Origin: Benzoatithermus flavus
Lineage (GTDB): Bacteria; Pseudomonadota; Alphaproteobacteria; Geminicoccales; Geminicoccaceae
Direction of reading: 5' to 3'
Assembly: GCF_037908215.1 (NCBI RefSeq)
Contig: NZ_JBBLZC010000005.1
Span: 1 to 64,000, forward strand
Length of the DNA: 64,000 nt
Shown: positions 56,241-64,000 of the stretch, piece by piece
Layout of the letters: each line of letters starts with the position of its first letter
Numbering within the stretch: position 1 is the stretch's first letter
Made by a program: the position numbers and the translations under genes
Notes under the pieces: model-generated
Seen by the model: only the letters and a program-made list of their open reading frames with translations
The model's database searches: none
What the model was told of the DNA's origin: nothing

Positions 56241-56296
56241 GCGCCGTTCCAGGAACCTGACCCTTTCTTCATCGAGGCAGCCCAGGCGGCGCACGC

Positions 56297-57124
56297 ATGG
56301 CCGGCGACATGATCATCGATCGGGACGGCACGAAGAAGCCCGTCCCCTTGCACGGACCCGAGGCTTTCGCGGCGATGCGCCGGGCGGGACGTCTCGCGGC
56401 CGAGACGCTCGACTTCATCACGCCCTACGTCGTTCCCGGCGTTTCCACCGGCGAGCTCGACCGCCTGATCGAAGGCTTCATGCGCGATCACGGCGGTGTG
56501 CCCGCCACCTTGGGCTATCGCGGTTATCCCAAGAGCTGCTGCATCTCGGTCAACCATGTCGTCAACCACGGGATTCCCAGCGACGAGAAGCGGCTCAGAG
56601 AAGGCGACATCGCCAACATCGACGTCACGGTCGTCCTCGACGGCTGGTACGGCGACACGAGCCGCATGTATCTTCTCGGCGAGAAGGTGCCGGTGAAGGC
56701 GCAAAGGCTGGTCGAGGTGACGTTCGAGGCGATGTGGGCCGGCATTCGTGCCGTCAGGCCCGGCGCTACGCTGGGCGATGTCGGGCACGCCATCCAGACC
56801 GTGGCCGAGAGGAACCGCTTCTCGGTCGTGCGCGACTTCGTCGGCCATGGGCTCGGCCGGGTGTTCCACGACGCGCCGGAGGTCAAGCATTACGGCCGCC
56901 GTGGCGAGGGACTCGTCTTGCGCCCCGGCATGCTGTTCACGATCGAGCCCATGATCAATGCCGGTCGGCACGAGGTGAAGATCCTCTCGGACGGCTGGAC
57001 CACCGTCACCCGCGACCGCTCGCTCTCGGCCCAGTTCGAGCACACGGTGGGGGTGACCGAGGACGGGGTGGAGGTATTCACCCTCTCGCCCAAGGGCTTC
57101 GACAAGCCACCTTATCCGCTGTAG
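56297..57124 (+). CDS. map: Methionine aminopeptidase, type I
   Basis: A 275-residue metalloprotease removing the N-terminal Met from new proteins. Metal ligands are visible: Asp in NIDVTVVLDGWYGDTSRMY (two Asp), His in FVGHGLGRVFHDAPE, Glu in FTIEPMIN and Glu in AQFEHTVGV. The substrate loop reads SVNHVVNHGIPSD (family SVNEVVCHGIP). The N-terminus MIIDRDGTKKPVPLHGPEAF is slightly longer than in E. coli. Confidence 0.97.
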   Translation: MAGDMIIDRDGTKKPVPLHGPEAFAAMRRAGRLAAETLDFITPYVVPGVSTGELDRLIEGFMRDHGGVPATLGYRGYPKSCCISVNHVVNHGIPSDEKRLREGDIANIDVTVVLDGWYGDTSRMYLLGEKVPVKAQRLVEVTFEAMWAGIRAVRPGATLGDVGHAIQTVAERNRFSVVRDFVGHGLGRVFHDAPEVKHYGRRGEGLVLRPGMLFTIEPMINAGRHEVKILSDGWTTVTRDRSLSAQFEHTVGVTEDGVEVFTLSPKGFDKPPYPL

Positions 57125-57183
57125 AGGGGGCGCGCCCGTGAGGCACTCCATCCGCCCGCGGGCAGGCGAGGAGAGATCGGACC

Positions 57184-57903
57184 ATGTCGCGAATTTTGTG
57201 GCTGGCTGCCGCCCTGGCGCTCGTGAGCGCCTCGGCCGAGGCCGCCGATGGCCAGGGCCGTTACGCGGCGCACGGCCTGGGCCGCACGCCCTGCAAGCAT
57301 TTCGTCGAAGTGTGCGAGAAGGGCTCGGACGAGTGCAAGCTCACCGGCACCTGGATCGCGGGCTATCTCACGGCCTTCAACGCGCTCAACAAGGACACGT
57401 TCGACATCCTGCCCTGGCAGCCGCCCGAGCTCGTGGCGCAAGGCGCCTTCAACCTGTGCAAGGCCAATCCGGACGCGGCGCTGGTCGAGGCGGTGACCCA
57501 GGTGGTCCGCGTGCTCTACCCGCAACGGGTCCAGGGCGCTTCCGAGCGCGTGAAGATCGGCGACGGCAAGGATACCGTCTATCTCTACAAGGACACGATC
57601 AAGGACGTGCAGGAGCAGCTCATCAAGACCGGCCACCTCAAGGGCAAGGCCGACGGGAGCTACGGGCCCGGCACCAAGGCCGCGATCGAGGCCTTCCAGC
57701 AGGACAAGGGTCTGCCGACCACGGGCGTGCCCGACCAGCGCACCCTCGTGGCCCTGTTCTACGGCGCTCCCGCCGATGCCCAGGGGCAGGCGGCTCCCCA
57801 GCCGGGGAAGCCTCAGGCCACTCCTTCCCAGTCCCAGCAGGGCGGCGGCAGCGCCGCGCAGCCGGCGCCGAAGCTGGACCTCCGCCTGAGCCCGCAGCAG
57901 TAG
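57184..57903 (+). CDS. Secreted peptidoglycan-binding domain protein
   Basis: A 239-residue exported protein with a signal peptide (ILWLAAALALVSASAEA), an N-terminal cysteine-containing domain (GRTPCKHFVEVCEKGSDECKLTGTWIAGYLTAFNAL and a later Cys in FNLCKANPD), a PG_binding_1 domain (about 125-195: IKDVQEQLIKTGHLKGKADG, YGPGTKAAIEAFQQDKGLP) and a Gln/Pro-rich tail. The first domain resembles the Rap1a/HdeA-like helical fold by its Cys and spacing only. It probably binds cell wall in the periplasm. An AGGCGAGGAGAG site lies upstream. Confidence 0.85.
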   Translation: MSRILWLAAALALVSASAEAADGQGRYAAHGLGRTPCKHFVEVCEKGSDECKLTGTWIAGYLTAFNALNKDTFDILPWQPPELVAQGAFNLCKANPDAALVEAVTQVVRVLYPQRVQGASERVKIGDGKDTVYLYKDTIKDVQEQLIKTGHLKGKADGSYGPGTKAAIEAFQQDKGLPTTGVPDQRTLVALFYGAPADAQGQAAPQPGKPQATPSQSQQGGGSAAQPAPKLDLRLSPQQ

Positions 57904-57910
57904 CGCCACG

Positions 57911-57933
57911 CCTCGATCGCGCAGCGATCGAGG
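57911..57933. terminator. Perfect hairpin between convergent genes
   Basis: CCTCGATCGC and GCGATCGAGG pair perfectly (10 bases, 3-base loop), eight bases after the peptidoglycan-binding gene and before the convergent small ORF. No T-run follows on either strand, so it would be a weak or bidirectional terminator. Confidence 0.5.
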
Positions 57934-57963
57934 GGGACCCCTCCGACCCGCTCGAAGAGCGCC

Positions 57964-58095
57964 TCAGAGTAGGCCCACCGAGCGCAGGGCGAGCAGCGTC
58001 AGCACGAGAACGAGCGCTGCCGTCACCGCGACCTTGAAGGCGACGAGCCGGGCGAAGCGCCCGGCTCCGTCGTGGCGCCGGTGGTCCTCCGGCAA
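57964..58095 (-). CDS. Small single-helix membrane protein downstream of ETF-QO
   Basis: A 43-residue frame starting with TTG three bases after the ETF-QO stop, in the same frame. It has a charged start (PEDHRRHDGAGRFARL) and one hydrophobic helix (AVTAALVLVLTLLALRSVGLL), a typical small inner-membrane protein. The length is too short for statistics; the helix and the tight spacing support it. A ribosome site is not evident, so it may depend on termination-reinitiation. Confidence 0.45.
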   Translation of the reverse strand: MPEDHRRHDGAGRFARLVAFKVAVTAALVLVLTLLALRSVGLL

Positions 58096-58098
58096 GGC

Positions 58099-59736
58099 TC
58101 ACATCCCGCCGATATAGTTGGGCCCGCCGCCGCCCTCGGGCGTCACCCAGACGATGTTCTGCCTCGGGTCCTTGATGTCGCAGGTCTTGCAGTGTACGCA
58201 GTTCTGCGCGTTGATCTGCAGGTGCCGCTGACCGTCGGGGCCCGTCACGTACTCGTACACCCCGGCTGGGCAGTAGCGCTGCTCCGGCCCGTCGTAGACC
58301 GGCAGGTTCACCTTCTCCGGGATCGTCGGGTCCTTGAGCGTGAGATGGCAGGGCTGGTCCTCCTCGTGGTTGGTGTTCGAGAGGAACACCGAGGAGAGCT
58401 TGTCGAAGGTGATCTTGCCGTCGGGCTTCGGGTACTCGATCCTCGGGCACTCGGCCGCGGGCTTGAGGCACTCGTGGTCCGCCTTCCGGTGCGCGAGCGT
58501 CCAGGGCGCCTTGCCGCGGAAGAGGTAGGTGTCGAGCGCCGAGTAGGCGAGCGCCGGCCACAAGCCCCAGTGGAAGCTCGGCCGGATGTTGCGCACGCGG
58601 TAGAGCTCGTCCCAGAGCCAGCTCTCCTTCAGCATCTTCGGATAGGCATCGAGCTCCGGCCGCTCCGCTCCGTTCTTGAGTGCTTCGAACGCGGCCTCGG
58701 CCGCCACCATGCCCGACTTCATCGCCGTGTGGGTGCCCTTGATCTTGGGCACGTTCAGGAAGCCCGCGGCGTCGCCGATGATCGCCCCGCCGGGGAAGAC
58801 CAGCTTCGGGATCGACTGGAATCCGCCCTCGGACAGCGCCCGCGCCCCATAGGCGATCCGTCGGCCGCCCTCGAAGATCGGCCGGATCGCGGGGTGGGTC
58901 TTGTAGCGCTGCATCTCGTCGAAGGGCGAGAGATGCGGGTTCTCGTAGTCGAGCCCGATCACGAAGCCCACCGAGACCAGGTTGTCGCCGAACATGTAGA
59001 GCCAGGAGCCGCCATAGGTCCTGTTGTCCATGGGCCAGCCGATGGTGTGGATGACACGGCCCTTGACGTGCTTCGTGGGCTCGATCTCCCAGAGCTCCTT
59101 GATGCCGAGCCCATAGGTCTGCGGCTGCACGCCTTCGCGCAGGCGGAACCGGTCGAACAGCGTCCGCGTGAGCGAGCCGCGGCAGCCTTCGGCGAAGAGG
59201 GTGAGCTTGGCATGCAGCTCCATGCCGGGCTGGAAATTCGGGCCGGGCTCGCCTTCCCTGGTCACGCCCATGTCGCCGGTGGCGACGCCCATGACGCGGC
59301 CCTGCTCGTCGTAGAGCACCTCAGCGGCGGCGAAGCCAGGGTAGATCTCGACCCCGAGCGCTTCCGCCTGCTGCCCGAGCCAGCGGCAGACATTGCCGAG
59401 GCTCACGATGTAGTTGCCTTCGTTGTGCATCTGGGGCGGGGTGGGCAGGCGGTAGGACTTGGTTTCCGTGAGATAGAGGAACTGGTCCTCGGTCGCCGGC
59501 GTGTCGATGGGCGCCCCCTTCTCCTTCCAGTCCGGGATCAGCTCGTTCAAGGCCCTGGGCTCGAGCACCGCGCCCGAGAGGATATGGGCGCCGACCTCCG
59601 AGCCCTTCTCGATCACGCAGACCCCGAGCTCCTGGCCGGCTTGCGCCGCGAGCTGCTTGAGTCGGATCGCGGCGGCGAGGCCCGAGGGGCCGGCGCCCAC
59701 GATCACGACGTCGTACGCCATCGACTCGCGTTCCAT
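58099..59736 (-). CDS. Electron-transfer flavoprotein-ubiquinone oxidoreductase
   Basis: A 545-residue membrane-associated flavoprotein passing electrons from ETF to ubiquinone. It has the FAD site DVVIVGAGPSGLAAAIRL, GAHILSGAVLEPRAL, FAEGCRGSLTRTL, IIGDAAGFLNVPKIKGTHTAMKSGM, and the C-terminal [4Fe-4S] cysteines (YCPAGVYEY, NCVHCKTCDIKDP). The start MERESMAYD matches the family and lies 8 bases after GGGAG. It is followed by a tiny membrane ORF. No etfAB genes are nearby. Confidence 0.97.
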   Translation of the reverse strand: MERESMAYDVVIVGAGPSGLAAAIRLKQLAAQAGQELGVCVIEKGSEVGAHILSGAVLEPRALNELIPDWKEKGAPIDTPATEDQFLYLTETKSYRLPTPPQMHNEGNYIVSLGNVCRWLGQQAEALGVEIYPGFAAAEVLYDEQGRVMGVATGDMGVTREGEPGPNFQPGMELHAKLTLFAEGCRGSLTRTLFDRFRLREGVQPQTYGLGIKELWEIEPTKHVKGRVIHTIGWPMDNRTYGGSWLYMFGDNLVSVGFVIGLDYENPHLSPFDEMQRYKTHPAIRPIFEGGRRIAYGARALSEGGFQSIPKLVFPGGAIIGDAAGFLNVPKIKGTHTAMKSGMVAAEAAFEALKNGAERPELDAYPKMLKESWLWDELYRVRNIRPSFHWGLWPALAYSALDTYLFRGKAPWTLAHRKADHECLKPAAECPRIEYPKPDGKITFDKLSSVFLSNTNHEEDQPCHLTLKDPTIPEKVNLPVYDGPEQRYCPAGVYEYVTGPDGQRHLQINAQNCVHCKTCDIKDPRQNIVWVTPEGGGGPNYIGGM

Positions 59737-59844
59737 CATCCCTGCTCCCGGAAGATCGGTTCTCGCTGTGTTGCGCCGGCCCCTAACATGGTGCGGCGGC
59801 AGGGTGAAGCCCACCGATGAGGCGTAATCTGCCAGCCGGACGCG

Positions 59845-60867
59845 TCAGCCGTCGGCGACGCCAAGCGCCAGCAGGAGCCGCGCGCCGATCCGGCCCGCCA
59901 CGCACACGCCCGCCGCGAGCCCGGCCGCCATCAGCAGCATCGTGCCGAGTCGCCTTCTGCCCCGGAAGGCCGGGTTGCCGGCGAAGCGCCCGGCGAGCGC
60001 CGGCAGCGCGAACATGACGGCGGCGACCATGCCGAGCACCCCGAGCCCGCGCAGGCTCCAGGCCTCCTGCCACCCGCCGCGCGCGGCCGCGCCGAGAAGC
60101 CGCTCCGGCGCCACCTCGCCGTAGGCCGCGAGTGCTACCTCCATGCCGTTCGGCGCCCGCCACGGCACCAGGCGCCGGCCGGACCCGTCGATCGTTCCGA
60201 TCAGGCTGATACGGCCCGTTGGTGCCGCTGCGAGCCGCACCCGCACGTCGCCGACCTCGGGCGCTGCGGGATCGCTGCCGTAGAGCCAGTCGCCGCTGCG
60301 CCTGAACACCATGCCTCGCGCCGACAGGGTTCCCGCTTCGCCCTCCGGCAGGATCTCGCGGGTGGCGGGCAGGGCCGCGAGCAGCGCCTCGTCGAGCTCG
60401 AAGCGGCCGATCCGCGCCCCGGCCGCGACGCTGCTTGCGCTCGTGAGCGGCAGCGTCTTCGGGTTGACGTGCAGCGTGCGCTGCTCGAACCGCTCGGAAG
60501 GGATGGGCAGAGGCGACCAGATCCGCTCGTAGCGCAGGGTCTTGTTGTCGCCCGAGCCTTCCTTGCGCTCGACCCACTGATAGGTCTCGACCGTCCGGTC
60601 GAGCCGCAGCGCCTCGACCGAGACACCCAGCACGGGATCCCGGATCGGGGCAGGGACCAGGGCCTCGCCGACGAGGTGGAGCGGGCGGCCGACGGCGCCA
60701 CCGTCATCCCGGCTTTCCGGCGCCACCGTCACGAGGTTCCGGCCCGCTTCGTCGAGGGCTCCCAGCCGCCAGGCGAGCTGCCACTCGTTCCACACGAGCA
60801 CGACGGCCGCCCCGATCCCGATCGAGGTGCCGATCACCGCTATCGCCCGCGCCGGCCCGCGCCCCAT
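59845..60867 (-). CDS. TMEM43-family membrane protein
   Basis: A 340-residue protein matching TMEM43 (LUMA, DUF1625): an N-terminal helix (about 10-28), NEWQLAWRLGALDEAGRNLV, a large extramembrane domain with LRLDRTVETYQWVERK and YERIWSPLPIPSERF, and two or three C-terminal helices. Eukaryotic members reside in the nuclear envelope; bacterial roles are unknown. The ATG lies before a divergent AlkA gene. Some sequence differences from eukaryotic TMEM43 are expected. Confidence 0.9.
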   Translation of the reverse strand: MGRGPARAIAVIGTSIGIGAAVVLVWNEWQLAWRLGALDEAGRNLVTVAPESRDDGGAVGRPLHLVGEALVPAPIRDPVLGVSVEALRLDRTVETYQWVERKEGSGDNKTLRYERIWSPLPIPSERFEQRTLHVNPKTLPLTSASSVAAGARIGRFELDEALLAALPATREILPEGEAGTLSARGMVFRRSGDWLYGSDPAAPEVGDVRVRLAAAPTGRISLIGTIDGSGRRLVPWRAPNGMEVALAAYGEVAPERLLGAAARGGWQEAWSLRGLGVLGMVAAVMFALPALAGRFAGNPAFRGRRRLGTMLLMAAGLAAGVCVAGRIGARLLLALGVADG

Positions 60868-60963
60868 CGCCGATTCCCGCTGCCCGAAGCTCCGTCCGCT
60901 CTAGCGAAACGGCCTCAGGCACACTAGCTAAGGGAACGAGAACAAGTCGAGAACAAGGCGTTC

Positions 60964-61605
60964 ATGAGCATCGTTCCGCTGACCGGCGAGCGGCTGCGTC
61001 GGGCCGTCGACGCGCTGGCCGGGCTCGATCCCGACGTCGCTGCGGCCCTTCGGCGGATCGGCTATCCTCCCGCACGCCAGCGCGATCCCGGCTTCGCGAC
61101 CCTGGTCCGGATCATCGTCGCACAGCAGGTCTCGACCATGGCTGCCGCCGCCATCTGGCGCCGGCTGGAGCTGGCGCTGGACGGCGAGGTGACGGCCGCG
61201 CGCCTGCTGATGCTGGACGAGGCGGCGTTGCGCGCAGCGGGTCTCGGCGCCCGCAAGGCGGCCTACGCGCGTGGGCTCGCCGAGGCCGTGGCGTCGGGCC
61301 GGCTCGACATGGATGCCATCCCGCATCTCGACGACGAGGCTGCGGTAGCCAGGCTGACGGCACTCGACGGCTTCGGCCGCTGGAGTGCCGAGATCTATCT
61401 TCTTTTCGCGCTCGGCCGCGCCGACGCGTTTCCGGCCGGCGACCTCGCCGTACAGATCGCGTTCCAGCGCCTGAAGCGCCTGCCCGCACGCCCGACCGAC
61501 CGCGAGCTACGCCGCCTGACTCTGCCCTGGAGCCCGTGGCGAGGTGCGGGGGCGGTGTTCCTGTGGCACTATTACGGTGCTGTCACGCTGGACGGAACGG
61601 AATGA
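60964..61605 (+). CDS. DNA-3-methyladenine glycosylase II-type enzyme
   Basis: A 213-residue base-excision glycosylase of the HhH-GPD superfamily, AlkA-like, removing alkylated bases. The helix-hairpin-helix LTALDGFGRWSAEIYLLFALG is followed by the catalytic Asp in FPAGDLAVQIAF. The N-terminus (FATLVRIIVAQQVSTMAAAAIW) and GLGARKAAYARGLA match the family. It is shorter than E. coli AlkA and lacks its N-terminal domain. Divergent from the TMEM43 gene. Confidence 0.93.
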   Translation: MSIVPLTGERLRRAVDALAGLDPDVAAALRRIGYPPARQRDPGFATLVRIIVAQQVSTMAAAAIWRRLELALDGEVTAARLLMLDEAALRAAGLGARKAAYARGLAEAVASGRLDMDAIPHLDDEAAVARLTALDGFGRWSAEIYLLFALGRADAFPAGDLAVQIAFQRLKRLPARPTDRELRRLTLPWSPWRGAGAVFLWHYYGAVTLDGTE

Positions 61606-61688
61606 CCGAGGACCGCCTGCTGCCCTCGAGGCTCGCTCCTACGCTCGCCGTCGACCGGGCCGATCACCCGCCCTGAACGGCCGAAAAC

Positions 61689-61717
61689 TTGTAAAATCGG
61701 CGTCGATCTGCTAGTCA
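61689..61717 (+). promoter_or_regulatory. Possible gyrA promoter
   Basis: TTGTAA (61689-61694) and TAGTCA (61712-61717) are 17 bases apart in the intergenic region 62 bases before gyrA. Both match the consensus at most positions; the assignment is by sequence only. Confidence 0.5.
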
Positions 61718-61778
61718 GACGGCGCATCGAATCACCGGCACCCCCGCCTTAAGCCCTTCTTTCGACGAGATTTTCATC

Positions 61779-64000
<2,222 letters not shown>

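Overview
The window is a GC-rich bacterial chromosome segment with dense, mostly short-spaced genes. The gene families (CoA pyrophosphatase + DUF6111 + cca block, DUF1285, MoxR/DUF58/DUF4159 cluster, tandem AsmA-like giants, GyrA with Ala in the quinolone pocket, ETF-QO) point to an alphaproteobacterium of the Rhodospirillales/Geminicoccales type. That placement is an inference from gene content; no 16S gene is present. No CRISPR array, intact insertion sequence or prophage was found.

Layout. 0.4-3.0 kb: three Tad-type pilus accessory genes (tadG-like, two tadE-like) on the minus strand. 3.2-5.6 kb: convergent cobD and cobQ (cobalamin synthesis). 5.6-7.3 kb: a decayed, extremely GC-rich stretch holding the wreck of an IS21 element (istA tail and istB). 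7.3-14.0 kb: a minus-strand four-gene unit (MoxR ATPase, DUF58, BatA/DUF4159 protein, glutamine-amidotransferase-like membrane protein). 14.1-16.9 kb: DUF1285, NUDIX CoA pyrophosphatase, DUF6111, cca, then tRNA-Gln with a striking promoter. 17.7-21.8 kb: orphan receiver protein, bcp, glnE. 21.9-28.2 kb: two tandem paralogous AsmA-like proteins of over 1000 residues. 28.2-33.4 kb: tyrS, an alpha/beta hydrolase, cysE with a cysteine desulfurase, msrB and maiA. 34-36 kb: an orphan ABC substrate-binding protein and a hicAB toxin-antitoxin pair. 36.2-39.5 kb: sufU-sufS coupled to a fused MoeA-like/MocA molybdenum-cofactor protein. 39.6-50.2 kb: a form II carbon-monoxide-dehydrogenase-like (xanthine dehydrogenase family) locus with structural genes (S, L, M), coxG, coxD, coxE and split XdhC factors, interrupted by a VanZ-like gene and a Cys-rich lipoprotein. 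50.5-56.2 kb: an ethylene-receptor-like histidine kinase with its response regulator, a small AtzG-like subunit plus amidase, a DMT exporter and an ABM-dehydrogenase fusion. 56.3-64 kb: map, a peptidoglycan-binding protein, ETF-QO with a tiny membrane ORF, a TMEM43 protein, an AlkA-type glycosylase and the 5' part of gyrA, which runs off the right edge.

The genes between 36 and 50 kb hang together: SufS/SufU supply sulfur or Fe-S clusters, MocA and the XdhC proteins make and insert sulfurated molybdenum-cytosine cofactor, CoxD/CoxE/CoxG mature and anchor the enzyme, and CoxS/L/M are the Fe-S, Mo and FAD subunits. The enzyme carries AYRGAGR rather than the CO-specific active-site loop, so its true substrate is open. 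The ethylene-receptor-like sensor next to that locus, the MoxR-DUF58-DUF4159 unit, the EF-hand-like loops in a TadE pseudopilin and the ABM-dehydrogenase fusion are the least explained items.
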